From NCBI GenBank assembly GCA_003152075.1, contig PLZG01000035.1, positions 1-32,426 of the forward strand: 32,426 nt of DNA, read 5' to 3'. Below the pieces are notes generated by a model that saw only the letters and a program-made list of their open reading frames with translations, was not told the origin of the DNA and did not search any database. Shown here in pieces: positions 7,068-15,040 of the stretch. The DNA comes from a candidate division FCPU426 bacterium (GTDB lineage Bacteria > Oederibacteriota > Muellerivitia > Muellerivitales > Muellerivitaceae). How positions within the stretch are numbered: position 1 is the stretch's first letter; each line of letters opens with the position of its first letter. The position numbers and the translations under genes were made by a program.

Positions 7068-8063
7068 GTGACCTATTACCGTGGGTCAAGGGTGCCTTTA
7101 AGCGATAAGGCCGCCCGTTCTTATTCGGTAAACCTGGGTTGGAAGGGCCGCAAGGACGCGGGGGAGGAAAAAAAGCATTTCTTAAGAGTCTTCGCCCCCA
7201 AAGAAAAGGCGGTCGTTCACGACGAGCCGAGGGCCCACACCTTTTATCGGCCGGGAGTGACGCCGATGGAGGATGTGCCGTCCTTCTCGGAAAAGAAGGG
7301 GGCCTGGGTAGCCAAGGTTCCGGGGCTTGGCGGGATGAAATGGGTATTGCGCCTGGGGGGGATGGTGCTTTTGGCCATGATCCTGGTTTGGTCAAAGCAA
7401 AAGACAACCGCCCTGCTCCAGGACGTGGCGGGATTGAAGCTGGGCAAGGTGAGCGTGGAAGGGAACCATTACTTGACGGAAGAGGAAATTAATAAAACGG
7501 TGGCGTTGCCACTGGGAGAGAACATGTTCAAGCTGGATTTGGAACAAGCGACGGATCGCATCAAGAAACTGGAATGGGTGGACCGGGTCTTCATTGAAAG
7601 GCGCCTGCCATCCTCGTTATTGGTATCCATCCGAGAACGCAAGCCGGTGGCCCTTTTAGACAATGGGACCCTTTACGGTGTGGATGGGGAGGGTCGGGTC
7701 TTGTCTCCCTCGACGGCTCTTTTAACCGAGGACTTGCCTTTGATATCGGGGGTTGCCCTGCAACCGGACGCGGTTGGGACGACCAAGATGGCCGAGATTT
7801 TAAAGCCGGCCTTGGATTTTTTCGCCTTCCTTAAGCGGCATGACGGGGTATTGGCGGCGGACGTGTCGGAGGTGAATCTTTCGGACCGGGAGGCCCTGAA
7901 GGTGACTTTTATCGACGGAATCCAGGCCACCTTTGACCCGCCGATTTCGGAAACCGAATTGAGAAGGATGGCGCTGGTTTTGAGCGATTTGAACCGCAAG
8001 GAAAAACGCGCGGGAACGATGGATTTCAGGTACCGCGACATGGTGCTGGTAAAAACGAGGTGA
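7068..8063 (+). CDS. ftsQ: Cell division protein FtsQ (POTRA domain)
   Basis: FtsQ/DivIB is a bitopic membrane protein that links early and late divisome proteins. This 331-residue version has a long, basic, probably cytoplasmic N-terminus of about 90 residues. A single membrane segment follows (about residues 93-109, LGGMVLLAMILVW), then a POTRA domain opening with KLGKVSVEGNHYLTEEEI and containing WVDRVFIERRLPSSLLVSI. The distal beta domain follows. The GTG start at 7068 lies five bases after ddl, and GGAAGGG at 7052-7058 serves as ribosome binding site inside the ddl 3' end. The N-terminal tail is longer than that of E. coli FtsQ and may bind cytoplasmic division proteins. Gene order (ddl-ftsQ-ftsA-ftsZ) supports the assignment. 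Confidence 0.93.
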   Translation: MTYYRGSRVPLSDKAARSYSVNLGWKGRKDAGEEKKHFLRVFAPKEKAVVHDEPRAHTFYRPGVTPMEDVPSFSEKKGAWVAKVPGLGGMKWVLRLGGMVLLAMILVWSKQKTTALLQDVAGLKLGKVSVEGNHYLTEEEINKTVALPLGENMFKLDLEQATDRIKKLEWVDRVFIERRLPSSLLVSIRERKPVALLDNGTLYGVDGEGRVLSPSTALLTEDLPLISGVALQPDAVGTTKMAEILKPALDFFAFLKRHDGVLAADVSEVNLSDREALKVTFIDGIQATFDPPISETELRRMALVLSDLNRKEKRAGTMDFRYRDMVLVKTR

Positions 8064-8065
8064 AC

Positions 8066-8194
8066 ATGAAAAGCCATAAGCATTCCAAAGACACCCGGAA
8101 GGCCAGGGTATTAAGCGTGAAGGACATCAAGGTTTGTTTCGGCAAGTGCCGCTGTTTCTCGGCGGGAAAAACAAAATTTAAGTCAGGGAGGTGA
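8066..8194 (+). CDS. Possible small basic, cysteine-containing protein between ftsQ and ftsA (42 aa)
   Basis: I do not recognise this frame. It starts with ATG two bases after the ftsQ stop, and ACGAGG (8055-8060) provides a ribosome binding site at five bases. The 42 residues are strongly basic, beginning MKSHKHSKDTRKARVLSVKD, with a VCFGKCRCF cluster (C-x3-C-x-C) that could bind metal. The stop falls inside the ftsA ribosome binding site, so its translation could couple to ftsA. It may instead be untranslated leader: basic, Lys/Arg-rich frames occur readily in such spacers. I know no family that fits. Confidence 0.38.
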   Translation: MKSHKHSKDTRKARVLSVKDIKVCFGKCRCFSAGKTKFKSGR

Positions 8195-8199
8195 GTCGA

Positions 8200-9456
8200 A
8201 TGGCTAAGGAGCAAAAGCAGGACATCGTGGTGGGGCTGGACCTGGGAACGACCAAGGTCTGCACCATCATCGGGGAGCAGGACGACGAGGGGCAAGTCCA
8301 CATCATCGGGGTGGGCACGACGCCTTCCACGGGATTGAAAAAGGGCTCGGTGGTTAATATCGAGCAAACCATCGCCGCGATCAAGAAATCTATCGCGGAC
8401 GCGGAACGCATGGCGGGCGTGGAGGTTACCTCCGCTTTCGCCGGGGTGGCCGGGGGGCATATCAAGGGGCTTAACAGCCGCGGCGTGATCGCGGTTTCCC
8501 GAAAGGACAAGGAAATCACCGAGGAGGACCGGGAGAGGGTCATCGAGGCGGCCCAGGCTATCGCGATTCCCCTGGACCGGGAGATCATTCATGTGATTCC
8601 ACAGGAATACATCGTGGACGACCAGGATGGCATCAAGAATCCCGTGGGCATGTCGGGCGTGCGGCTGGAAGCGGAAGTGCATGTGGTGACCGGCGGAGTG
8701 ACCAGCGTGCAGAACATCGTGCGGAGTGTGGAGCGGGCCGGAATTCAGGTGGCAGACATTATTCTTCAGCCACTGGCCTCGGCCGAGGCCATTCTCTCGG
8801 CGGACGAGAAAGAATTGGGAGTGGTTTTGATTGACATCGGCGGTGGCACCACCGATATCGCGGTCTTCATCAACGGAGCCCTTTGGCACACGGGCATCAT
8901 CACCCTGGGCGGGTCGTTGGTGACTAGTGACGTGGCGGTGGGGTTAAGGACCCCCAACACGGAGGCTGAGAGCATCAAGCTCCAATATGGATGCGCTTAC
9001 ACGGCCATGGTGAAAGAGGAAGAGGAAATCACCGTGCCGGGCGTGGGAGGCAGACCTGACCGGCGTATGCCCAGGCGGGTTTTATCCGAGATCATCGAAG
9101 CCCGCATGGAGGAAATTTTCGAGTTGGTGGGCGCGGAACTCAAAAAACACGGGTTCGAGGATCGCATTCCGGCGGGAGCGGTTATCACCGGGGGTGCCGC
9201 TTTGATGGAAGGTACCGCCGAGCTGGCGGAGAAAATCCTGCAGTTGCCTGTGAGGATCGGCTCGCCCAAGCGGGTGGGAGGCTTGACCGATGTGGTGGCC
9301 AACCCCAGTTATTCAACCGCAGTGGGGCTGGTTTTGATGGGCATGCAATCGGCCCACGCCTCCGGGGCCAAAAAGGGAATGGGTTTCGGGTCAGGCGAAG
9401 ACATGTTTAAGAACGTTTTAGGACGGATGAAGAAGTGGTTTGGAGACTCCATCTGA
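8200..9456 (+). CDS. ftsA: Cell division protein FtsA (actin-like FtsZ membrane anchor)
   Basis: FtsA is the actin-fold ATPase that tethers FtsZ to the membrane and recruits later division proteins. VGLDLGTTKVCTIIGE (phosphate 1), VLIDIGGGTTDIAVF (phosphate 2) and AVITGGAALMEG (adenosine site) are all intact. The C-terminus MFKNVLGRMKKWFGDSI is an amphipathic helix, the expected membrane-targeting sequence. The ATG at 8200 (418 aa) is chosen because AGGGAGGTGA (8185-8194) lies at ideal spacing. An in-frame GTG at 8191 falls inside that ribosome binding site. ftsZ follows after a 162-nt gap containing repeats. Confidence 0.96.
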   Translation: MAKEQKQDIVVGLDLGTTKVCTIIGEQDDEGQVHIIGVGTTPSTGLKKGSVVNIEQTIAAIKKSIADAERMAGVEVTSAFAGVAGGHIKGLNSRGVIAVSRKDKEITEEDRERVIEAAQAIAIPLDREIIHVIPQEYIVDDQDGIKNPVGMSGVRLEAEVHVVTGGVTSVQNIVRSVERAGIQVADIILQPLASAEAILSADEKELGVVLIDIGGGTTDIAVFINGALWHTGIITLGGSLVTSDVAVGLRTPNTEAESIKLQYGCAYTAMVKEEEEITVPGVGGRPDRRMPRRVLSEIIEARMEEIFELVGAELKKHGFEDRIPAGAVITGGAALMEGTAELAEKILQLPVRIGSPKRVGGLTDVVANPSYSTAVGLVLMGMQSAHASGAKKGMGFGSGEDMFKNVLGRMKKWFGDSI

Positions 9457-9543
9457 ACAATAGTTAGGAGTGAGGAGTTAGAAGTTAAGAAAATTGAAAG
9501 GGGTGATAGCCGGTTTAGAGAGTTCGAGTTTCAAGTTGAGGGG

Positions 9544-9587
9544 GCTGTTGGCAGATGGCTATAAACCATTGGCTCTCAGCTAACAGC
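9544..9587. repeat. GCTGTTGGC-word dyad in the ftsA-ftsZ gap
   Basis: GCTGTTGGCAGATGGCT (9544-9560) and GGCTCTCAGCTAACAGC (9571-9587) are imperfect reverse complements, 12 of 17, around ATAAACCATT. A purine-rich word run (GTTAGGAGTGAGGAGTTAGAAGTTAAG, 9464 onward, itself repetitive) precedes it. The words resemble those after ftsZ and after the response regulator at 19011, suggesting one loosely conserved family. No strong promoter is evident, though ftsZ could have one here. Confidence 0.55.
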
Positions 9588-9618
9588 AGATTGCAGCATA
9601 AAAAAAGAGGGGGAAATT

Positions 9619-10779
9619 ATGATCGAGTTCGCGGAAGACGATGTGCAGCAATATTTGGCTCACCTGAAGGTAATCGGGGTGGGCGGTGGCGGATGTAACG
9701 CCATCAACAAGATGATCGAGGCTGGTATCGAGGGTGTGGAATGCATCGCGGCTAATACGGACTTCAAGTCCCTTCGCCGCAGCAAGAGCATCAAGAAAAT
9801 CCAGCTGGGCAAGACCCTAACCAAGGGCCTGGGATCGGGCGGAAATCCGACGATCGGCAAGGACGCGGCCATTGAATCCACCGACGACATCCAGAAGGCG
9901 CTGGAAGGCGCCGACATGGTGGTGATCGCGGCCGGAATGGGCGGCGGGACTGGAACTGGAGCGGCCCCGATCGTGGCCGAAATCTCACGGAAAATGGGAA
10001 TCCTGACGATAGGCGTGGTGAGCCGTCCCTTCGAGCACGAGGGACCGGTCCGCAAGGCCCAAGCCGAGGACGGGCTGCGAGCCATGATGCCTTTCGTGGA
10101 CGCCATCGTGGTGATCCCCAACGAGCGGATCAACCTGGTGTGCGAGCAGGATGTGGACCTGGCTTCCGCCTTTTCCCGCGTGGATGAGGTGTTGGTGCAG
10201 GCCATCCAGGGCATCTCGGTGGTCATCCACTCCGAGGGCATCATCAACCGCGACTTCGCGGACGTGAAACGTATCCTGACCGCCAAGGGCAAGGTCTTGA
10301 TGGGCACGGGTTACGGCACGGGCGAGGATAGGGCCTTGAAGGCTGTCCAAAAGGCCGTGAACAGCCCCCTGTTGGAGGACGTGGATATCGCCGGCGCCAA
10401 CGCCGTGCTGGTCCAAGTCACCGCGGGCGCCAATTTTACCTTGAATGAATTCAACCAAATCAACGGTTTCCTTCAGAAAGCCGCCCGCCCCGGGGCCGAG
10501 ATTATTCCAGGCATCGTGCGGGATGAGAATTTGCGGGACGGCCTTCGGGTTACCATCATCGCCACCGGCTTCGAGACCCAGAAGGTTCAGGATGTGACCA
10601 CGGTCATCGACCTGAAAAACTTCGTGACGCCTAATTTCAACACCGGGAGGGCCAGTTCCTCAGCGCCTCAGCAGTTGGAGGAATTGGAGGGCGACATGGC
10701 CCTTAAGCTTTCCGATGGGCAATATGATATTCCGGCTTACCTGCGCCGCCGTTTGGCCAGCAAGCCGTTTCAAAACTGA
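9619..10779 (+). CDS. ftsZ: Cell division GTPase FtsZ
   Basis: FtsZ is the tubulin-like GTPase that polymerises into the cytokinetic ring. The product is 386 residues. Visible parts are the N-terminal IGVGGGGCNAINKM loop, the tubulin signature GMGGGTGTGAAP, the RPFEHEG segment and the catalytic T7 loop GIINRDFADV. A short variable linker ends in the conserved C-terminal peptide YDIPAYLRRR, which binds FtsA and other partners. GAGGGGGAAATT directly before ATG 9619 is a very strong ribosome binding site, as expected for an abundant protein. Confidence 0.98.
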   Translation: MIEFAEDDVQQYLAHLKVIGVGGGGCNAINKMIEAGIEGVECIAANTDFKSLRRSKSIKKIQLGKTLTKGLGSGGNPTIGKDAAIESTDDIQKALEGADMVVIAAGMGGGTGTGAAPIVAEISRKMGILTIGVVSRPFEHEGPVRKAQAEDGLRAMMPFVDAIVVIPNERINLVCEQDVDLASAFSRVDEVLVQAIQGISVVIHSEGIINRDFADVKRILTAKGKVLMGTGYGTGEDRALKAVQKAVNSPLLEDVDIAGANAVLVQVTAGANFTLNEFNQINGFLQKAARPGAEIIPGIVRDENLRDGLRVTIIATGFETQKVQDVTTVIDLKNFVTPNFNTGRASSSAPQQLEELEGDMALKLSDGQYDIPAYLRRRLASKPFQN

Positions 10780-10787
10780 AAAAGGCG

Positions 10788-10817
10788 GCTGTCAGCGGTC
10801 AGCTATCGGCTGGCAGC
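10788..10817. repeat. GCTGTCAGC/GCTGGCAGC dyad after ftsZ
   Basis: GCTGTCAGC at 10788-10796 and GCTGGCAGC at 10809-10817 pair at 8 of 9 positions, with further AGC/GGC words between. It belongs to the same word family as the dyads at 9544-9587 and 19013-19029. It lies between ftsZ and the deacetylase and lacks the T-run of a terminator. Confidence 0.55.
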
Positions 10818-10843
10818 AGGCACTTGGGCCTGAAAGGCATGTT

Positions 10844-11977
10844 GTGAGGAAAAGGTGGGGAAAACTTAGCTGCGTTTTTCTTTGGATGGCGACGCTGGGA
10901 CTGTCGTTCCTTGCGTTGTCGCGGGCCGGGGGGATGGTGGATATCCCGACTCCCGAGCCTCTCAAAGACAACGGCTTCATTGTTTTGTGTTACCACCGCT
11001 TTGTGGCCAAGCCGGAGACGGTCAAGAAGCCTTTGTCCGTATATCGGATGCCCATAGAAGAGTTTAAGTGGCAGATGCAGTATTTGAAGGACCAAGGGTT
11101 TAAGCCTATCTCGATGGATCAGTTGAAAGCCTACTGGCTTGAAGGGAAACCCCTCCCCGACAAGGCGGTGCTTTTAACTTTCGATGATGGTTTTCGAAGC
11201 ATCTACGAGAAGGCTTACCCCGTGGTTAAGGAGTTCGGTTATCCGGGGGTATTGTTTCTTTACACCGATTTTATCCGGGGCCAAAGCGATTCCTTGAGGT
11301 ACTCAGAGATTGAGGAAATGCAAAAGAATGGATTTGACCTGGAGTCCCATACCAAGAGCCATCTGCAATTGGGAAAGGAAGCTGAGAAAAGGACTTCGGC
11401 CAATTTTAAAAGCCTAGTGAAAGTAGAACTGAACGATCCCATTACCTTTATCCAGAACAAGTTCGGGGTTTCCCCAAAAATACTGGCTTATTCCTATGGG
11501 GTTTTTAATGAGGTGGTTTTGAATCAGGCCAAGGAATCGGGATACCAATTGGCCTTTACAGTCAATCCCGGCGCCAATGATCGCACCGTTTCGCCTTTGA
11601 AGCTGCGGCGCAACCTGGTTTTGAATCCCATTAACCATGAGTCGTTTAAAAAAATTTTTGAGACCAAGGTTTTGCACTTGGATAGTTTCTGGCCCGGCGA
11701 CGGGGAACTGGTCCGGGACAATGAACCGGCCATCCGGGGGATCATCAAGGACGACATAAAGCCAAAGTCTATTCGGCTTCAATTGGGGGACCAGGAATTA
11801 CCGGTGAGTTACGACTCGAAAACCCATCAGTTGCGCTATCCCCTCAAGACCCCTTTAAAGGTGGGCGGGCACATGCTGATCCTTGAGGCGATGGACGTCC
11901 AAGGGCAAAAGAGAACCTACAGCTGGTATTTCCGCGTGAAGCATCAGAACCCGGAAAAAGGGAAAGCGAAAGAATGA
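10844..11977 (+). CDS. Secreted polysaccharide deacetylase (NodB/CE4 family) with C-terminal beta domain
   Basis: This is a CE4-type metal-dependent deacetylase, likely acting on N-acetylated wall or surface polysaccharide outside the cytoplasm. With GTG 10844 as start (377 aa) it begins with a classic signal peptide: KRWGKLS, then a hydrophobic core to about residue 26. GAAAGG at 10832-10837 is the ribosome binding site. The frame extends upstream into ftsZ, but that part gives an implausible N-terminus. Catalytic features are TFDDG (Asp114, with metal ligand Asp115) and the metal ligands His169 and His173 in SHTKSH; LAYSYG replaces the common AYPYG. After about residue 300 a separate domain (IRLQLGDQELPVSYD onward) resembles a beta-sandwich. 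Substrate, peptidoglycan or exopolysaccharide, is not decidable here. Confidence 0.9.
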   Translation: MRKRWGKLSCVFLWMATLGLSFLALSRAGGMVDIPTPEPLKDNGFIVLCYHRFVAKPETVKKPLSVYRMPIEEFKWQMQYLKDQGFKPISMDQLKAYWLEGKPLPDKAVLLTFDDGFRSIYEKAYPVVKEFGYPGVLFLYTDFIRGQSDSLRYSEIEEMQKNGFDLESHTKSHLQLGKEAEKRTSANFKSLVKVELNDPITFIQNKFGVSPKILAYSYGVFNEVVLNQAKESGYQLAFTVNPGANDRTVSPLKLRRNLVLNPINHESFKKIFETKVLHLDSFWPGDGELVRDNEPAIRGIIKDDIKPKSIRLQLGDQELPVSYDSKTHQLRYPLKTPLKVGGHMLILEAMDVQGQKRTYSWYFRVKHQNPEKGKAKE

Positions 11978-13290
11978 ATAGCAAACTAACTTTATTGTTT
12001 TGCGGATTAACGCTTTTTTTACAGACTCGCCTGCAAGGGGCAGACGAGCCAGTCACCTTGAAATATACCTATCGGCCCGAAACGGCGGCGGTCACGATTT
12101 TGCATGACATCCAGGGGAAAACTTATCTGCCCCTATCGGATGTGGCGCAGTTCTTTGGGATTCAAACAAGCTTCGACTCCCAAACCCGCAAGGTCACGCT
12201 AACGAAAGGCAAAAGCCAGGTTAAGTTAATCCTATCCCAACCGGTCTTCATGACGGTTGATCCGCCGGGTTCCTTTCCCATTGATCCGGTGGAAGTGGTT
12301 TTGGGCCAGTTGGGCATCCTTCCCGGGTCCGCGGAGGATATTTTCAGCGAGGTGTTAAATGTCAGCGTCAGGTTTCTTCCGGAAAGCCAATCCTTGGTGG
12401 CCGGAAAAATCCCTCCGGATGAATTGAAAAAAGAAATTCTGGATGAAAAGCAGATAGCGAAAAAAATACAGGATATTCCAACTCCAACCCCGGCCTCCGT
12501 CACGCCAACGGTGGAAGCTGACGAAGATAAGGATGACGAACAGGCTCAGCCTTTGCCGCCACCGGGAAGGGTAGAGGAAAGTGAACCCTCCAGCAACCAA
12601 GTTTACCGGGTCAGGCGGATTATCATTGACCCGGGCCACGGGGGAAGGGATATCGGAGCTAAGGGTTTTGATAAAAAGTACTTCGAGAAGCAGGCTACGC
12701 TTGATATCGCCAAGCGGGTAGCCGAAGTTCTCAAGGAGCAGGACCCGAGTTTGGAAGTTTTTATGACCCGGACCTCGGATTACTACATCACCCTCAAGTA
12801 CCGGTGTGAATTCGCCAACCGACATAACGGAGATGTGTTTGTCTCGATTCATTGCAACTCAAATCCGAAAAGTAAAACGACGGGAACCGAAACCTATGTT
12901 TACAGTCCCCGGGCCTCCAATAGGGTCGCCGCCGTGGCGGCGGTGCGTGAAAACGGGTCTGTGGACTATTTGGGTTCCATGCTGGCCGATCTCCATCAAA
13001 GCGCTTATAAATCACGCAGTTCCAAACTTGCCGAGGAGGTGGTTGGGCTTATTCGGAACCGAATGAAACAACACATTCGTTATATCCAGAAAGCACCCTT
13101 CTATGTCCTGCGCCAAGTGGACATGCCTTCCATCCTGGTTGAGACGGCCTTTATCAGTAACCCCAAGGAAGAAGTTAAACTGCGTGACCCCTACTGGCGG
13201 GACAATATCGCAAAATCCATCGCGGATGGCATTTTATCCTTTCGAGACATCGTGGAGAGTACTAGTGAAAACAAGCAAGCTCGGCGCTGA
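11974..13290 (+). CDS. N-acetylmuramoyl-L-alanine amidase (Amidase_3) with N-terminal copper-amine-oxidase-like domain
   Basis: This zinc amidase cleaves the MurNAc-L-Ala bond, typically to split daughter cell walls. A signal peptide (about residues 1-22) leads to a small domain with TYLPLSDVAQFFGIQ, resembling the Cu_amine_oxidN1/stalk domains of secreted wall proteins. A Pro/Glu-rich linker follows (about residues 168-205), then the Amidase_3 domain. Zinc ligands are His222 in DPGHGG, Glu238 in YFEKQATLD and His293 in SIHCNS; the catalytic Glu is Glu390 in ILVETAF. A gap before the zinc-binding His293 and the YSPRASNR insertion fit AmiC-type enzymes. ATG 11974 overlaps the deacetylase stop (ATGA), indicating translational coupling. 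FtsZ-adjacent placement suggests a role in daughter separation. Confidence 0.93.
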   Translation: MNSKLTLLFCGLTLFLQTRLQGADEPVTLKYTYRPETAAVTILHDIQGKTYLPLSDVAQFFGIQTSFDSQTRKVTLTKGKSQVKLILSQPVFMTVDPPGSFPIDPVEVVLGQLGILPGSAEDIFSEVLNVSVRFLPESQSLVAGKIPPDELKKEILDEKQIAKKIQDIPTPTPASVTPTVEADEDKDDEQAQPLPPPGRVEESEPSSNQVYRVRRIIIDPGHGGRDIGAKGFDKKYFEKQATLDIAKRVAEVLKEQDPSLEVFMTRTSDYYITLKYRCEFANRHNGDVFVSIHCNSNPKSKTTGTETYVYSPRASNRVAAVAAVRENGSVDYLGSMLADLHQSAYKSRSSKLAEEVVGLIRNRMKQHIRYIQKAPFYVLRQVDMPSILVETAFISNPKEEVKLRDPYWRDNIAKSIADGILSFRDIVESTSENKQARR

Positions 13291-14098
13291 AGCCGCCCAA
13301 AACCAGGTGGGTGGAACGGTCACGGTTACTTTCCCAAGGTTGGGGGATTCAACCGCGATTAAACACGCCGTATCCACCCGGTTGGGCGGGGTGAGCCGGG
13401 GAATTCAACAATCCATGAATCTCAGTTTCAAGGTTGGGGACGAGGCGGTCAATGTCGAGGAGAACCGAACGCTCTTGTCCAAAGCGTTGGGGATGAATTT
13501 AAACCGGATTGGTTACGTTAACCAGGTTCACAGCGATAGGGTTTTGAAACTGGACGCTAGCTTTACCCCGGATAACGGTTCGTTGGGCGAGGCCGACGGG
13601 ATTATCACCAACGAGAAAAATATTCCGATCATGATCATGGTGGCCGATTGCCTGCCAGTTATGTTTTACGACCCCATTCATAAGGCCATTGGCCTGGCCC
13701 ACGCTGGTTGGCGGGGAACGGTCAGTCACATCGCGGTTAAAACTCTTCTCGCCATGGGTGAAGCTTATGGAACAAAAGCCGCCGAAGTTAGGGTGGTATT
13801 AGGCCCTTGTATTGGGTCCTGTTGTTATGAGGTTGGGGAAGATGTTGAAAAGGAGTTTACCCATTTGTTTCCCTGGGCCAATGATGTCCTGGAAAAATCG
13901 GGAAAAGAGCACTGGAAACTGGATATTTCCGAAGCAAATGCCCGCCAACTTCTTGAAATTGGTGTTCGGGATGAAAATCTGGTACGCTCCCGCTTGTGTA
14001 CGATCCAAAACATTGATCTCTTTTATTCCCATCGAGCGGAAGCCTCACACGAGAAGCCCACTGGACGTTTCGGAGCCTTAATGATGGTTAACAGCTAA
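13265..14098 (+). CDS. pgeF: Peptidoglycan editing factor PgeF (YfiH/laccase-domain family)
   Basis: PgeF removes L-serine wrongly attached to UDP-MurNAc by MurC; the family was earlier described as multicopper polyphenol oxidoreductase. Zn/Cu ligands are visible as His89 in NQVHSD, Cys129 in ADCLPV and His146 in LAHAGWRG, with GPCIGSCCYEVG and HRAEASHEKPTGR later in the family pattern. I place the start at GTG 13265 (277 aa), which has GGAGAG (13254-13259) five bases upstream and overlaps the amidase by 26 bases. The longer open frame upstream simply runs inside the amidase gene. Presence with murC in the same cluster fits a quality-control role. Confidence 0.92.
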   Translation: MKTSKLGAEAAQNQVGGTVTVTFPRLGDSTAIKHAVSTRLGGVSRGIQQSMNLSFKVGDEAVNVEENRTLLSKALGMNLNRIGYVNQVHSDRVLKLDASFTPDNGSLGEADGIITNEKNIPIMIMVADCLPVMFYDPIHKAIGLAHAGWRGTVSHIAVKTLLAMGEAYGTKAAEVRVVLGPCIGSCCYEVGEDVEKEFTHLFPWANDVLEKSGKEHWKLDISEANARQLLEIGVRDENLVRSRLCTIQNIDLFYSHRAEASHEKPTGRFGALMMVNS

Positions 14099-14125
14099 AA
14101 GTTTTTGGTTTAACGGAGGAAAGCG

Positions 14126-14794
14126 ATGAGCCTTAAAAATAGATGGATATTGGTGGTGTTCTTGATCCTGCCAGCACTACTTTGGGCGGAAGCTGGCAAG
14201 GACGTGAGCCCGGACGAATATTACCAATCAGCGCTCCAAGCCTACCTGAATGGCGATATGGACCAGGCGATTCTTTTGGATTCTAAAGCCCTTCAAATGA
14301 ATCCCCAAAACCAAAAGGCCCAGGCTCTTCTCACGGTTTTAATCGGGGAAAAGGACACGGCTAATAAAACCGTCATTTGGATTGGCGGGAAACCCGCGAC
14401 GATTGAAGCGGCCCCGGTGAGTCAGGCTCCCGTTACGGTGGTGAGGGAAAAATGGTCGGGCGCCCGCGCCCCGCGGATGGATGAGAAGAAGCTCCAGGAA
14501 GTGGAAACTAGGATTCAAACTATCGCCTTTCTTTTACAGCGGGATTCGATAAACCAGTACAAGGAATTAACCGGCGCCCAGGTTCAAACGACGAGCCGCC
14601 TGGATGAAATATCATTTAACATTAAAGAAATGAGATCGGGATTGAACTATGGAAACCTATTGTTTCTTCTCGCACTCATTATCGCCTGCTTGGCACTTTG
14701 GAACAGCTGGAGGACAAGGCAGGAAATGAAAAGACAAAACTCTCGCGGCCGTTCAGATGATTCGAGGGACGACCGGGTTGTCAATCTCCGCTAA
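14126..14794 (+). CDS. Exported TPR-containing protein with C-terminal membrane anchor
   Basis: No precise family is recognised. The 222-residue product has a signal-like N-terminus (RWILVVFLILPALLWAEAG), then a tetratricopeptide-like helical pair (SPDEYYQSALQAYLNGDMDQAILLD, about residues 30-70). A helical, probably coiled region follows (about 117-170). A strong membrane segment, LLFLLALIIACLALW (about 177-192), leads to a charged C-terminal tail rich in Arg, Ser and Asp. GGAGGA at 14116-14121 is a good ribosome binding site. It most likely sits in the inner membrane with the TPR part outside the cytoplasm, as a scaffold for wall enzymes encoded upstream; that role is inferred from position. 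Confidence 0.78.
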   Translation: MSLKNRWILVVFLILPALLWAEAGKDVSPDEYYQSALQAYLNGDMDQAILLDSKALQMNPQNQKAQALLTVLIGEKDTANKTVIWIGGKPATIEAAPVSQAPVTVVREKWSGARAPRMDEKKLQEVETRIQTIAFLLQRDSINQYKELTGAQVQTTSRLDEISFNIKEMRSGLNYGNLLFLLALIIACLALWNSWRTRQEMKRQNSRGRSDDSRDDRVVNLR

Positions 14795-14836
14795 AGTTTT
14801 TGATATGGGCAAGTATCGGATTTAAAGGAGAGAGTT

Positions 14837-15016
14837 ATGGGATGGTTTAAAGAACTTTTGATGAATCTCTACTTGATCGACCGCCCCATCGCGGACCGGA
14901 TTAGAAAAGACCGCCGCAAGGACGAGAGACGGTGGAAAGGACCGGAAGGGAATATGCCGAAACCCCAACGCGATCCGCGCCGAAAAAAAGAAAGACGGAA
15001 GAAAAAGAGAAGGTAA
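14837..15016 (+). CDS. Small highly basic protein (59 aa)
   Basis: I do not recognise this gene. ATG 14837 follows AAAGGAGAG (14825-14833) at good spacing and opens a 59-residue frame. MGWFKELLMNLYLIDRPI, a short amphipathic helix, is followed by an extremely Lys/Arg-rich tail (for example RKKERRKKKRR at the C-terminus) with DRIRKDRRKDERR in the middle. The tail suggests contact with nucleic acid or anionic lipid, and the N-terminal helix could touch the membrane. It comes 42 nt after the TPR protein, so the two may be co-transcribed. It is convergent with the lacI-type gene, and no terminator is visible between them. Confidence 0.62.
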   Translation: MGWFKELLMNLYLIDRPIADRIRKDRRKDERRWKGPEGNMPKPQRDPRRKKERRKKKRR

Positions 15017-15040
15017 TTTGTTGATAAAGTGGAGGTTGAA

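Noticed and set aside
8026-8889. 287-codon minus-strand frame opposite ftsQ/ftsA
   Set aside because: It lies opposite well-supported ftsA, is His-rich and irregular, and matches no family. It is a codon-bias shadow.
10715-10843. Longer N-terminus for the deacetylase starting within ftsZ
   Set aside because: It would overlap the ftsZ C-terminal peptide and translate a repeat. A signal peptide starts cleanly at GTG 10844 with a good ribosome binding site.
13103-13264. Longer N-terminus for PgeF inside the amidase gene
   Set aside because: No PgeF similarity in that part. GTG 13265 has a well-spaced GGAGAG.
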